A stretch of 64,000 nt of DNA from Chryseobacterium vrystaatense (GTDB lineage Bacteria > Bacteroidota > Bacteroidia > Flavobacteriales > Weeksellaceae), in the NCBI RefSeq assembly GCF_000737765.1, contig NZ_JPRI01000002.1, positions 310,001-374,000 of the forward strand, given 5' to 3'. Below the pieces are notes generated by a model that worked only from the letters and a program-made list of their open reading frames with translations, was not told the origin of the DNA and did no database searches. Positions 34,436-43,758 of this stretch are shown piece by piece (position 1 is the first letter of the stretch; each line of letters opens with the position of its first letter). Both the position numbers and the translations under genes were made by a program.

Positions 34436-35161
34436 TTAAAGCTTTAATTTTTTGAATATAAATTCAGGTATATTCCTGATAATCATCATAATGATACTCC
34501 AAACAGGTAAAACATATACCACATTACTCCGCTTTTTGAATGCTTTATAAATGCAGTCAGCAGCTTGTTTTGGAGTTGCCGTCAGCTTCGGATTTAAAGG
34601 CAGTCCTTCCGTCATCTTCGTCGCCATAAAGCCCGGTTTTACTGTAAGAATATGTACTTTTTTTTCAAAAAGGTAATTCCTAAGCCCGCTGAGATAAGCC
34701 GTAAAAGCCGCTTTGGCACTACCATAAATAAAATTACTCTGTCTGCCACGGTCTCCAGCAACAGATGACAGCCCAATGATGGTTCCAGATCTTCTGCTTT
34801 CAAACTTCTGTGCAAAATAGTTCATTAAAGGAACTAGTTTAGAATAATTGATATTAATGATCTTCTCTGTATTTTTATTATCATAAAGACCTTCTTCTGT
34901 TCCATCTCCCAAATATCCTGCAGCACAAAATAATACATTTGAACTGACATGATCAAATTTATTATAATCGATTTCCTTCATCAGGTCTATTTCGATCACT
35001 TCAGACTGTTGCAAAAATTTCACATCAATGTGTGTGGCAAACCTTTCTGTCGTTTCTTTATTTGAAGTAAAAAGATATATTCTTTCAAACTTTTCTCCTT
35101 CCTGAAGAGTCTTTTCTACAAAAGCCTGAGCTACCTCAGACGTACTTCCCAGAACTATCAT
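34436..35161 (-). CDS. SDR oxidoreductase, DprE2-like
   Basis: 241 residues. The NAD(P)-binding start is MIVLGSTSEVAQAFVE, catalytic Ser lies in GLSSVAGDRG, and the Tyr-x3-Lys pair is in FIYGSAKAAF. The order, length and neighbours match DprE2, which reduces the 2-keto intermediate to polyprenyl-phosphoryl-arabinose in mycobacteria. It begins one base after the stop of the DprE1-like gene. Confidence 0.85.
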   Translation of the reverse strand: MIVLGSTSEVAQAFVEKTLQEGEKFERIYLFTSNKETTERFATHIDVKFLQQSEVIEIDLMKEIDYNKFDHVSSNVLFCAAGYLGDGTEEGLYDNKNTEKIININYSKLVPLMNYFAQKFESRRSGTIIGLSSVAGDRGRQSNFIYGSAKAAFTAYLSGLRNYLFEKKVHILTVKPGFMATKMTEGLPLNPKLTATPKQAADCIYKAFKKRSNVVYVLPVWSIIMMIIRNIPEFIFKKLKL

Positions 35162-36481
35162 TTATGAATTGTTATTTATGATTCTTTTGTGCTGTAAAGA
35201 CACAAATTTAGAGCTTTGAACATTTTTAAGATAATTGGTGAGGGATGATTTGCTCATGCTGTCTTTGGTAAGATAGATTCTTCCATCAAACTCCTCAACA
35301 ATAGTATCCAGCTGCTCAACCAGTTTTTTTAATTTTGAATTTACTTTAAAATCAAGTGCTAATGAATATCCTTCAAATGGAAAAGAATTATAGGCCTGGG
35401 GATTTTCTTTTCCATACAGCTTCAGCACGGCTAAAAAAGAACCATTACCACTATTGGCAATAGTTTCCAATATCTTTTTTATTCCTTCTTTTCCTTTATT
35501 TTTGGGAATCATCATTTGATATTGAATAAAACCATTACGCCCATATATTTTATTCCAGTCTTTTACAAAGTCCAGGGGATAGAAAAATGTTTCGTAATCA
35601 ATGAAACTCTTTACTTCTTTTTTTGACTGTTTTTTATAATACAGGAGATTAAAAATCTTCACCGTAAGGGAGTTCAAAACAAATCCCGGAAAATAAAACG
35701 GAACTGTCGGCTCAAATTTTTTCTTTAATCTTAAAGGATTCTTGCTAACATTCTGAGGAAGTTCATGTTGAAAAGCATGCTCACCTCTCATCAAAATACT
35801 TCTTCCTATATTTTTACCTTTCTGAAGACAGTCGATCCAGGCAACAGTGTATGTCCAGCTGTCACTTTCTTCGAATAATCTAAAAATTTCATCGAGATTT
35901 TCAGCTTTGATACTTTCCTGACGAATGTAGGCTGATTCAATATTTTTAAGTTTAAATTTTACCGTAAGAATAATACCTGTAAGCCCCATTCCTCCAATGG
36001 TAGCCCAGAATTTATCTGCATTTTCCTCTCTGGAACATATAATGATCTCTCCGCTTTCTATCATCAGCTTAAACTCAATCACATATTCTGAAAAACAGCC
36101 TTCGGCATGATGATTTTTGCCATGCACATCTGAAGCGATAGCACCACCAACCGAAATAAATTTTGTTCCGGGAGTTACATACAGGAAATATCCCTGTGGA
36201 ACAGAAATTTCAAGTACATCCGAAAGCAATACTCCGGATTCACATTCTATAATTCCATTGAGACGGTCGAAACTGATAAATTTATTTAATTTTTTAGTCG
36301 AAAACATACTTTCTCCAAGCGACGCATCGCCGTAGCATCTTCCGTTTCCTCTTGCAATAACCTCGTTATGATTAAGTACAAACTCCTTTATTCTTTTGAA
36401 GCTGTCCTCAGATCTCATTTCTTTTTCTACTACCGGGAAATTACCCCAGTTTGTAACTTTCTGTGTGAAATTTGGCTTCAT
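35162..36481 (-). CDS. FAD-binding oxidoreductase, DprE1-like
   Basis: 439 residues, VAO/PCMH-type flavoprotein. FAD-binding elements are RGNGRCYGDASLG, GTKFISVGGAIASDVHGKNHH and GGMGLTGIILTV. This pattern, with the His-rich SDVHGKNHH, is characteristic of DprE1, which oxidises polyprenyl-phosphoryl-ribose at C2. The C-terminal substrate domain has LAVLKLYGKENPQAYN. Its start overlaps the UbiA-type gene by 4 bp and its stop abuts the DprE2-like gene, so all are co-translated. Confidence 0.87.
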   Translation of the reverse strand: MKPNFTQKVTNWGNFPVVEKEMRSEDSFKRIKEFVLNHNEVIARGNGRCYGDASLGESMFSTKKLNKFISFDRLNGIIECESGVLLSDVLEISVPQGYFLYVTPGTKFISVGGAIASDVHGKNHHAEGCFSEYVIEFKLMIESGEIIICSREENADKFWATIGGMGLTGIILTVKFKLKNIESAYIRQESIKAENLDEIFRLFEESDSWTYTVAWIDCLQKGKNIGRSILMRGEHAFQHELPQNVSKNPLRLKKKFEPTVPFYFPGFVLNSLTVKIFNLLYYKKQSKKEVKSFIDYETFFYPLDFVKDWNKIYGRNGFIQYQMMIPKNKGKEGIKKILETIANSGNGSFLAVLKLYGKENPQAYNSFPFEGYSLALDFKVNSKLKKLVEQLDTIVEEFDGRIYLTKDSMSKSSLTNYLKNVQSSKFVSLQHKRIINNNS

Positions 36482-37365
36482 TTTTTAAAATAAATCTGGA
36501 TTAAAAATGCGGCTACCCAAAGCACTAAAGTTATTTGGATATATCGGTCTCTGTATACAATTTTTGTGGGAGATTCTGTTCTGTTGTATACCAATGTCTG
36601 CTGCAGGTATCTTAAAAAGGCGAAAACTACAAATATGACGGTATAAAAAACCCTTTCATGAAATCTTTCCTGAACTTCAGGAGAAAGTGTAAACATCAGA
36701 TAACAGACAATGGCCAGTGTTACTGATATAGACAGTGCAATATCTGCAAACTGTACATTATATCCGTCCAATGCTTTCCTTGTTTTCCCTGAAACCTGTG
36801 CATTGATCAGTTCACCTCTTCTTTTTCCTATTGCCAAAACAAGAGCCAATACGAAAGTCAGCAAAATCGCCCACTGTGAAATACTGATCCCGGTAATATA
36901 GCCCCCGGCTAAAACTCTTAACACAAAACCTAAGGCGATAATAAAAATATCAATAATAGGAACATGTTTAAGTTTAAAAGTATAGGCGATATTGATAACA
37001 ATATAAAGTCCGATGATGGTCACAAATTTCCATAAAGGCTCGTGAAAATAAAGCTGTGCAAGGAACACAAGAGCTACATCAATAATAATGAGTCCTGCCA
37101 GAATTCCCAGTGCTTTTGTTTTTGAAATAGCTCCACTGGCAAGAGGTCTTCTTCTCTTTTCAGGATGCTTACTGTCTGCCTCAATGTCGTTATAATCGTT
37201 TAATATATACACAACGCTTGCTGCAAGGGAAAAGATGATGAAAGCAAAAACACTTTTGCTTAGTAAGTCTGTATTTGTAATGTTTCCTGAAAAAAACAGA
37301 GGGACGAAAACAAACAGGTTTTTCACCCATTGCTCCACACGGAGGAGTTTGAGATATTTCTTCAT
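36478..37365 (-). CDS. UbiA-family prenyl-phosphate phosphoribosyltransferase
   Basis: 295 residues with about nine hydrophobic helices. The first Asp-rich motif reads NDYNDIEADSKHPEKRRRP, the form typical of decaprenyl-phosphate phosphoribosyltransferase (Rv3806c type) rather than of UbiA or MenA. The enzyme joins PRPP to a polyprenyl phosphate in the inner membrane. It is the first gene of the leftward run UbiA-DprE1-DprE2-HAD, a complete set for making a lipid-linked arabinose or similar pentose donor. Confidence 0.88.
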   Translation of the reverse strand: MKKYLKLLRVEQWVKNLFVFVPLFFSGNITNTDLLSKSVFAFIIFSLAASVVYILNDYNDIEADSKHPEKRRRPLASGAISKTKALGILAGLIIIDVALVFLAQLYFHEPLWKFVTIIGLYIVINIAYTFKLKHVPIIDIFIIALGFVLRVLAGGYITGISISQWAILLTFVLALVLAIGKRRGELINAQVSGKTRKALDGYNVQFADIALSISVTLAIVCYLMFTLSPEVQERFHERVFYTVIFVVFAFLRYLQQTLVYNRTESPTKIVYRDRYIQITLVLWVAAFLIQIYFKK

Positions 37366-37427
37366 TTATGCTATTTCAGTTGCAAAAATAGTGAATTCAA
37401 AATTGACACCATAAAAATACAAAAAAA

Positions 37428-37441
37428 ACCGCCGAAGCGGT
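37428..37441 (-). terminator. Terminator of the OmpA-family gene
   Basis: ACCGC-CGAA-GCGGT (short 5-bp stem) followed on the minus strand by eight T. It lies 32 bp after the stop. Confidence 0.8.
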
Positions 37442-37472
37442 CTTTTACGAAAATATTTATATCATAAATTAA

Positions 37473-38162
37473 TTACTGCCCCTGCTTGGCATCATTAATC
37501 ATTTTTTCATTGGCTGTAATAGCAAATTCCACTCTTCTGTTTTTAGCTCTTCCTTCGTCTGTATCGTTGGTAGCTACCGGCATAGATTCACCTTCACCTT
37601 TCGTCATCATTCTTGAAGATGCGATTCCTTTACCTGATAAATAAGCTTTTACTGCATCAGCTCTTCTTTGAGAAAGAGACAGATTGTAAGAATCTGCACC
37701 TTTGCTGTCGGTATGACCGTAGATATTGATATTGGTATCCGGATTATCAACAAGAACCTGAGCTAACTTATTAAGGTTAGTCTGTGCAGCAGAAGTTAAG
37801 TTTGAAGAATCGAACGCAAAGTTTACAATGCTTTCATTCATGGTAATCTTAATACCGTCTCCTACTCTTTCTACTTCAGCACCAGGTAAAGTTTCTTTAA
37901 TCTGTTTAGCCTGCTTATCCATTTTGTTACCGATAACGTTACCTGCAACACCACCGATAATACCACCCAATACTGCTCCTAAAGCAGAGTTTTTACCACT
38001 TCCTACATTATTTCCCAAAATACCTCCGATCACAGCTCCTGATGCAACACCTACTGCTGTACCTCTCTGCTGGTGGTTAGAATTCTGAACAGTTTCACAA
38101 CTGGTTAATAATAATGCTGATGATAAGAAAAGGGCTCCTATATATGTTTTAGTAAATTTCAT
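37473..38162 (-). CDS. OmpA-family lipoprotein with glycine-zipper domain
   Basis: 229 residues. A lipoprotein signal ends LLLTS-Cys22. Residues about 35-85 form a glycine-zipper (GTAVGVASGAVIGGILG, ALGAVLGGIIGGVAGNVIG), and residues about 110-215 form the OmpA peptidoglycan-binding domain (VNFAFDSSNLT, IYGHTDSKGADSYNLSLSQR, NRRVEF). It ties outer membrane to the cell wall. It stands alone between two terminators' worth of sequence, with the lipocalin-like gene upstream. Confidence 0.93.
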   Translation of the reverse strand: MKFTKTYIGALFLSSALLLTSCETVQNSNHQQRGTAVGVASGAVIGGILGNNVGSGKNSALGAVLGGIIGGVAGNVIGNKMDKQAKQIKETLPGAEVERVGDGIKITMNESIVNFAFDSSNLTSAAQTNLNKLAQVLVDNPDTNINIYGHTDSKGADSYNLSLSQRRADAVKAYLSGKGIASSRMMTKGEGESMPVATNDTDEGRAKNRRVEFAITANEKMINDAKQGQ

Positions 38163-38187
38163 TTTTTTGATCTTTTATGTTGATAAA

Positions 38188-38679
38188 TTATTTCATTCCT
38201 GCTCTCTCGAAGTTGTAAACAACCTGCACTGTGGTCCCGTCAAACGGAACGCTTTGTACAAGTGAAAACTGATCGGTAGACTGGTTGGTAATCGTTAAAG
38301 AATATCCTGCAAGGTTTTGCTTAGCTTTAGTTCCCTCAGCGATTTTTTTGAACATGAAGGTATTGCCGTCTTTTACTTCAAATTTAATAGGCTGTGTAAT
38401 GCTTGGACAAGCTCCACCTCCATTTAAAGTATAGGCACCTGTGTAGTTATTGGGAATTAATCTCCAATGGCTTCCTACAAAACACTGAGCATCTGCACCT
38501 TCGTCAAAAGGCTTGATTTTGAATCCTTTTTCATAATCAACGCTGACAATCTGCCAGTCGCCTTTTAATTTCAAGTATTCAACTCTTTGGTTTTGTGATG
38601 TTTCTGCTTTTTTCACTGAGGAACAAGACACTGCAAAAAGTGACGTTCCGATCATCCCTGCAAGTAGTAACTTTTTCAT
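38188..38679 (-). CDS. Lipocalin-like lipoprotein
   Basis: 163 residues. The lipobox ends at Cys19 (LFAVS-C). LKGDWQIVSVDYEKG matches the G-x-W start of lipocalin strands, and the rest alternates strands ending VQVVYNFER. Two Cys (ADAQCFVG, GGACPSI) could pair. Lipocalin-like lipoproteins of this size are common in Flavobacteriia, often beside OmpA-type genes as here (25 bp gap). Ligand unknown. Confidence 0.75.
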   Translation of the reverse strand: MKKLLLAGMIGTSLFAVSCSSVKKAETSQNQRVEYLKLKGDWQIVSVDYEKGFKIKPFDEGADAQCFVGSHWRLIPNNYTGAYTLNGGGACPSITQPIKFEVKDGNTFMFKKIAEGTKAKQNLAGYSLTITNQSTDQFSLVQSVPFDGTTVQVVYNFERAGMK

Positions 38680-38750
38680 TTTGTTGTTTATTATTTTGTT
38701 ATTTATAAAGTTACAAAAAACCGTGCCAAATTGAATAATAAAAATAAAAA

Positions 38751-38771
38751 AAGTCCGAAAATTTCGGACTT
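38751..38771 (-). terminator. Terminator of the subtilase gene
   Basis: AAGTCCGAAA-a-TTTCGGACTT, a perfect 10-bp inverted repeat followed on the minus strand by TTTTTTATTTTTATT. It lies 33 bp after the stop. Confidence 0.85.
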
Positions 38772-38804
38772 TAAATGGTTTCTCCTTATATACAGGGAGA
38801 TATA

Positions 38805-40487
38805 TTATTTTTTAACAGCCTTTTTTACGGATTTCGCAGGCTTCTTGGAAACAGAAGATTTTCCGTTGTAGAAATTCGTGTAAGCGTATTCTGCTGCTTT
38901 TTGAAGATCTATTACTCCTCCCGCCTGAGAATATTCAGGAAATTTGTTTTCAGTATTAGGGTTACTTGACTTAACCAGCGCTTCAATAATCTGATCTGGT
39001 TTCAGATTCGGCATATAAGCTAATAATACAGCAGCTGCTCCCGCTACTACAGGAGATGCCATAGAAGTTCCCTGAAGGTATTTATATTCGTTTTTAGGCA
39101 CAGTAGAATAAATCTGTTCACCCGGTGCAAAAACGTTGACCATTTTCTTGTTGTAGTTAGAGAAATCTGCTCTCAGTTCATTATTTCTGTTGGTACTTGC
39201 TCCTACAACCAATACATTGCTCACAAAAGGTTTCTCATCTGTAACATTTTTAAAGTTGGTAGGAAAGGCAAGATGCTCTGCTACGTCTTCATTTTCATTA
39301 CCGGCAGCTTTTACTAAAAGTACGCCTTTATCTTCAGCATATTTAAAAGCATCCCATACTACATTCTTTCCTGGAGACACTGGTTTTCCGAAGCTCATAT
39401 TTAAAACTTTAGCACCGTTATCAACTGCATATCTGATGGCATTGGCTACATCCTTATCTCTCTCATCTCCGTTTGGAACAGTCCTTACAGACATGATTTT
39501 AGCTACTTTGGAGGCTACCCCATACTGCACTTCTTTCCCTTGAGGAAGACCGGCAATAATACCAGCCACGTGTGTTCCGTGTTCTGCATCAGCTCCTTCA
39601 TAATGATTGTTTCCGTAGCTCTTCTCAGAGTAGTCATCATAGTTATCCCCTACAATTTCTTTTCTTGGATCATAGCTTAGGTCATACTGCTTGGATTGTG
39701 GTGCATAGTGGTCAATTGCTTCTTTCATCTGCTCTTTCATCAGTTTTTCAAAATCGGCAGAAGACTTTCCTTTGAATTCCGGACTTTGGGAAACCTGTCC
39801 CAGAACCTGAGCCGCAATTGCATCTTTCTGATCAGTCGGAGGTTTAATTCCAGCCAGAGTTTCCGCTGTAACAGGCTTACCGCCTAATAGCTTTACCATA
39901 TTAGGGATAATACTATTGATCATCGTATAGGTCTGCAAACTCTGTTTTGCCTCAATGCTTTTTTTGTTGAAAAGCTCTTTAGCTTTCATATACATCGCAA
40001 AATCTTCAGGCATTTTAGCCTGGTTAGCTTTATTCTTTGCAGAATCATCACCTTCAAATAGAGGCTTATATTTAGCAACTACTCTGGTAACCTCCATATT
40101 GTCGATATCAATATCTCCGTTTTTTCCGCCGATAAAGTTCCAGCCGTGCACGTCATCGATATATCCGTTGCCATCATCATCTTTTCCGTTTCCGGGAACT
40201 TCATTAGGATTGGACCATATATTTTTAACAAGACCCGGGTGATCAACCTGAACACCACTGTCTAAAACACCTACAACAACAGTTTTAGGTTTAAGGCCTT
40301 TTGATTCTAAATATTTATATGCATTTGCCGTATTTACTCCATAAACTTTCGAGGTTGAAAAATCTTTATGATACCAAGTCATCAGATCTTTATCTTCATT
40401 TGGATCAATGCTCTTAGACTGAGCTTCCTGAGCGTAAGAGAAACTAAGGCCAGCAAAAAAAACAGCTGCTAATAATACCTTTTTCAT
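38805..40487 (-). CDS. Secreted S8 subtilisin-family serine peptidase
   Basis: 560 residues from the ATG at 40487; the frame opens 12 codons earlier but the signal peptide (MKKVLLAAVFFAGLSFSYAQ) begins here. The catalytic triad is Asp76 (VVGVLDSGVQ), His303 (AEHGTHVAGI) and Ser near 490 (LQGTSMASPVVAG), with the oxyanion Asn in KAAGNENEDV. About 190 residues of helical, charged sequence are inserted between Asp and His, where subtilisin has about 30. The C-terminal tail is Lys-rich (KKPAKSVKKAVKK) and lacks a T9SS sorting domain. It is monocistronic. Confidence 0.93.
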   Translation of the reverse strand: MKKVLLAAVFFAGLSFSYAQEAQSKSIDPNEDKDLMTWYHKDFSTSKVYGVNTANAYKYLESKGLKPKTVVVGVLDSGVQVDHPGLVKNIWSNPNEVPGNGKDDDGNGYIDDVHGWNFIGGKNGDIDIDNMEVTRVVAKYKPLFEGDDSAKNKANQAKMPEDFAMYMKAKELFNKKSIEAKQSLQTYTMINSIIPNMVKLLGGKPVTAETLAGIKPPTDQKDAIAAQVLGQVSQSPEFKGKSSADFEKLMKEQMKEAIDHYAPQSKQYDLSYDPRKEIVGDNYDDYSEKSYGNNHYEGADAEHGTHVAGIIAGLPQGKEVQYGVASKVAKIMSVRTVPNGDERDKDVANAIRYAVDNGAKVLNMSFGKPVSPGKNVVWDAFKYAEDKGVLLVKAAGNENEDVAEHLAFPTNFKNVTDEKPFVSNVLVVGASTNRNNELRADFSNYNKKMVNVFAPGEQIYSTVPKNEYKYLQGTSMASPVVAGAAAVLLAYMPNLKPDQIIEALVKSSNPNTENKFPEYSQAGGVIDLQKAAEYAYTNFYNGKSSVSKKPAKSVKKAVKK

Positions 40488-40576
40488 ATGTTGATATTTA
40501 TTTTTTTCTAAAGTCACATGCAATCGCCAATTTCATTGAGTCATTTTCAAAAAATTTCTTTAATGGCGACTTCATG

Positions 40577-41200
40577 TCAGTATGATTGTTTAATATTTTT
40601 TATATAAGTCAGAGATTCAGGACCTTTGTTACAGATAAGATCTAAAATCGACAAATCTTCTATAAATCCAAGTTTATCAGAGAAGGTCTGGTAATATGCT
40701 TCCAATTGAAATTCGGAAGGATGTTTTGCAGAAAATTTTTCTCTGAAATTAATACTTTCAGGATTTTTGATATATTCTTCATTCAAAGACTGTGCCTTTT
40801 CTGTTTTAAGGATTTGCTGTATAATCCCGAGTGCTTTAAGATTGAAATCAAGAAGATTTTTCTCTTTCAGATCATATATTTTTTTAAGCTTATCTTCATA
40901 ATACTCAAAATAAGGCGAACTCTGATAGGCCGTCTTAATAGACTTCCAGTGCAGGCTTCTCCAGTCTTCCCGGTAAGAGATCTCTGTATCTTTAAATTCT
41001 CTTTTCCCACTATGGTTGATGGGAATAATCAAAGAAAGTTTCCCGTTCGCCCCATAGATATTCGTTCTGTTTCTGTAGGTCTGTTTTGGAAAATTTTCAA
41101 ACTGTTCAAATATAATCTCGTTTTCAGGATTTAAAAACACTGAAAACCATGAAATCGGGGGCATATAAAATACCGGCAATAATACATTTGTCATATTCAT
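40577..41200 (-). CDS. WbqC-family protein
   Basis: 208 residues from the ATG at 41200; 41194 is equally possible. The open frame reaches 41236, but those codons lie inside the lepB terminator hairpin. VLLPVFYMPPISWFSVFL is the start of the WbqC-like fold, and YRNRTNIYGANGKLSLIIPI is a core motif. WbqC-like proteins occur in polysaccharide and amine-transfer contexts; in Bacteroidota one is kept next to lepB. Biochemical role not established. Confidence 0.85.
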   Translation of the reverse strand: MNMTNVLLPVFYMPPISWFSVFLNPENEIIFEQFENFPKQTYRNRTNIYGANGKLSLIIPINHSGKREFKDTEISYREDWRSLHWKSIKTAYQSSPYFEYYEDKLKKIYDLKEKNLLDFNLKALGIIQQILKTEKAQSLNEEYIKNPESINFREKFSAKHPSEFQLEAYYQTFSDKLGFIEDLSILDLICNKGPESLTYIKNIKQSY

Positions 41201-41206
41201 TATATT

Positions 41207-41240
41207 AAAAATGAAGTATTTTTTCAAATACTTCATTTTA
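41207..41240 (-). terminator. Terminator of lepB
   Basis: AAAATGAAGTATTT-tttc-AAATACTTCATTTT (long perfect stem) lies 20 bp after the lepB stop. It separates lepB from the WbqC gene, although both are on the same strand. Confidence 0.8.
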
Positions 41241-41259
41241 TCTTTAGGTTTTAATTAAA

Positions 41260-42906
41260 CTATGCTTCGTTTTCTTTTTTACTCTTTCCGAATAATTTCA
41301 TGAAGTATTCCCATCCGAAGAAGAGTATAAGAATCATTGCAGCAATCCACCAGTATGAAGTTTTATTAGCTTCTCCTGTGTTTGTTGCTTTAAACATTCT
41401 ATCCCAACGAACTTTGAATGGAGCCTGATATGTAGAGCTGCCGTCTTTGAAAGCTCCCTGAATGCTCATCCATGTAAACATAGGTTTTCCTACAATATTT
41501 TCTTCCGGAACGAAGCCAAAGAATCTTGCATCGAGTGAAGCATCTCTGTTATCTCCCACCATCATATAATAATCCTGTTGAATAGTATATTGGGTTGCTT
41601 CTTTACCATTGATAAAGATCTTACCATTTTTATTTTCCAGACTGTTATGTTCATACTCAGAAATAATCCATTTGTATTCTGGCAGAGTTTCCTGATTAAG
41701 TGTTACAACATCTCCTTTTTTAGGAATTCTTAATGGTCCGTACCAATCCTGGTTCCAGGCTTTATTGATTGGGAAGATAGACTGTGTAGTATCTATTTTT
41801 GTTTTCGCTTCGTCTCTATAATATACAGCCGCTTCACCTTTTGGTGTAACGTCCTCTTTCATATCAATTACCTGAGGAAGTCCTTTTATTTCTTTAGCTA
41901 CTTTATCAGTGAGTCCCTGGAAGGCATATATATACCCTTTTTCACCCTGAATTTCCTGTACAGGTAAGAATCCATAAGTGTTATATAATGCCGGAATATC
42001 CAGCTGGCTTCCTGTATTCACAATATATCTGTGCTGTACTTCCTGATCTCCCAGAACCGTTTCCGGTTTTCCGTTCACAAAAAGTCTTCCTGCTCTCATT
42101 TCAAAAGTATCCCCCGCAGTGGCTACACATCTTTTAACATAAGGATCTTTTCTGTCGATGGCTGTATGCACAGAATCACGAGGATAGTTGAATACAACAA
42201 CATCATTTTTCTGAGGCTTACCGAATTGGAAAATTCTTGTATAAGGAAGTTTTATACCATCTACATAAGATTTTGGATCATCTTTTGGATTCCCTTTCTG
42301 TCCTGTATCCATAATGGTCCCCTGAAGGAATGGTATTGCAACGGGACGCATTGGCATTCTGTATCCGTAACTCCATTTGTTCACAAAAAGGAAATCACCT
42401 ACAAGAAGTGTTCTTTCCATTGATCCTGTCGGAATCCCGAAAGGCTGCGTTACAAAAACGTGAATAATGGTTGCAAAAACAACTGCAAAAGTAATAGACC
42501 CCATGAAAGTATCTTTCTTTTTTGCACTCTTCTCTTCATCTGTAATAAACAGGTCGTTGGCATTTTCATCTTCTATTTCTACATCTTTAGAATAGTTTAC
42601 GGTAGCCATATAGATAAATGGAAGGATCACCGTAAGAAGCTGGTGCTGAAAAAGAGTTTTTCCAAATTTTTTCATTAGATAAATATGGAAAACAGACATC
42701 ATAATAGGCCCAACTATCGGAAGATAAGAGAGGATCGCCCACCATTTTGGATGCTCTGTTTCCTTTAAAATAATAAAATAATTATAGAAAGGAATAAATG
42801 CAAATAAGGGACTGTATCCCATTTTTTTGAACAGTTTCCAAGTGGAAATCCCCATCAGTACAGACAGAATGAGAACATATACTGTATAAGTTAAAAAATA
42901 ATTCAT
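41260..42906 (-). CDS. lepB: Signal peptidase I (long Bacteroidota form)
   Basis: 548 residues, about twice the E. coli enzyme's length. The N-terminal 100 residues hold three hydrophobic helices (DUF5684-like), and a further anchor at about 132-150 precedes the catalytic domain. Catalytic Ser is in GIPTGSMERTLLVGD, and catalytic Lys in DPYVKRCVATAGD. About 110 residues follow before the final box GDNRDASLDARFFGFV; a C-terminal helix (YWWIAAMILILFFGWEYF) closes the protein. It cleaves signal peptides of exported proteins at the inner membrane. It belongs to the conserved parA-parB-DUF5683-dapB-lepB run. Confidence 0.95.
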   Translation of the reverse strand: MNYFLTYTVYVLILSVLMGISTWKLFKKMGYSPLFAFIPFYNYFIILKETEHPKWWAILSYLPIVGPIMMSVFHIYLMKKFGKTLFQHQLLTVILPFIYMATVNYSKDVEIEDENANDLFITDEEKSAKKKDTFMGSITFAVVFATIIHVFVTQPFGIPTGSMERTLLVGDFLFVNKWSYGYRMPMRPVAIPFLQGTIMDTGQKGNPKDDPKSYVDGIKLPYTRIFQFGKPQKNDVVVFNYPRDSVHTAIDRKDPYVKRCVATAGDTFEMRAGRLFVNGKPETVLGDQEVQHRYIVNTGSQLDIPALYNTYGFLPVQEIQGEKGYIYAFQGLTDKVAKEIKGLPQVIDMKEDVTPKGEAAVYYRDEAKTKIDTTQSIFPINKAWNQDWYGPLRIPKKGDVVTLNQETLPEYKWIISEYEHNSLENKNGKIFINGKEATQYTIQQDYYMMVGDNRDASLDARFFGFVPEENIVGKPMFTWMSIQGAFKDGSSTYQAPFKVRWDRMFKATNTGEANKTSYWWIAAMILILFFGWEYFMKLFGKSKKENEA

Positions 42907-42986
42907 AGTTTTCTTTGCCTATTCTAAATTAAATTTTGTGTTTAGCAACTCTTTATTAGTTCACTATTGAGCGTAATTGTTACAAA

Positions 42987-43688
42987 TTAAAGTCCCAAAA
43001 CGTCTTTCATAGTAAAGTTTCCTTTTTTGTCTTTGATCCATTCTGCGGCGACTACAGCACCAAGTGCAAACCCGTTTCTGTTGAAGGCAGTATGTTTTAT
43101 TTCAATTTCGTCAACTTCACTTTTATAATAAACGCTGTGGGTACCGGGAACTTCATCTTCACGAATAGCAAAGATTCCCAATTCCTGACCCTGGGTTTCT
43201 TCCAGTTTCCAGGCGTTAAATTTAGGATTATTTTTGATGATCCCTTCAGCAATGGAAATCGCTGTCCCACTTGGGGCATCTTTCTTGTGGACGTGGTGAA
43301 TTTCTTCCAGCTGACATGAGTATTCATCCACATTTTTCATGATATCGGCTACTTTTTCGTTTAGGGCAAAAAATAAATTTACTCCCAAGCTGAAATTCGA
43401 ACCATATAAGAAAGCGCTATCATTGTCTACAGCAATTTTTTCAACTTCTTCTTTTTGCTCCAGCCATCCTGTGGTTCCACAAATTACCGGGATTTTATTT
43501 TCAAGACAGGCTTTGATATTTTCATACGCTACTTCAGGCAATGAAAATTCGATAGCGACGTCCGGATTATTAAGATTTTCAGCTGTTGGAGTTTCTTTTA
43601 GGCGGGCTACTATTTCATGACCTCTCTTCTGTGCGATTTCATCGATAATCTTCCCCATTTTACCATATCCAACTAGTGCTATTCTCAT
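42987..43688 (-). CDS. dapB: 4-hydroxy-tetrahydrodipicolinate reductase
   Basis: 233 residues. The NAD(P) loop is MRIALVGYGKMGKIID, the SAM-like FDB/loop is CGTTGWLEQ, and the DapB signature EIHHVHKKDAPSGTAISIAEG carries the catalytic His pair and Lys. It reduces the dipicolinate precursor in lysine and meso-diaminopimelate synthesis. It is somewhat shorter than the E. coli enzyme, as usual in Bacteroidota. It lies 80 bp upstream of lepB on the same strand. Confidence 0.96.
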   Translation of the reverse strand: MRIALVGYGKMGKIIDEIAQKRGHEIVARLKETPTAENLNNPDVAIEFSLPEVAYENIKACLENKIPVICGTTGWLEQKEEVEKIAVDNDSAFLYGSNFSLGVNLFFALNEKVADIMKNVDEYSCQLEEIHHVHKKDAPSGTAISIAEGIIKNNPKFNAWKLEETQGQELGIFAIREDEVPGTHSVYYKSEVDEIEIKHTAFNRNGFALGAVVAAEWIKDKKGNFTMKDVLGL

Positions 43689-43758
43689 GTGATATCTTTA
43701 TTTTATTATTGTCTAACGAACTTTTCAGTTCAGATGAACTTTATTAAAAATCTTACTT

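Noticed and set aside
41201-41236. Upstream start of the WbqC gene
   Set aside because: The codons are the arm of the lepB terminator hairpin.
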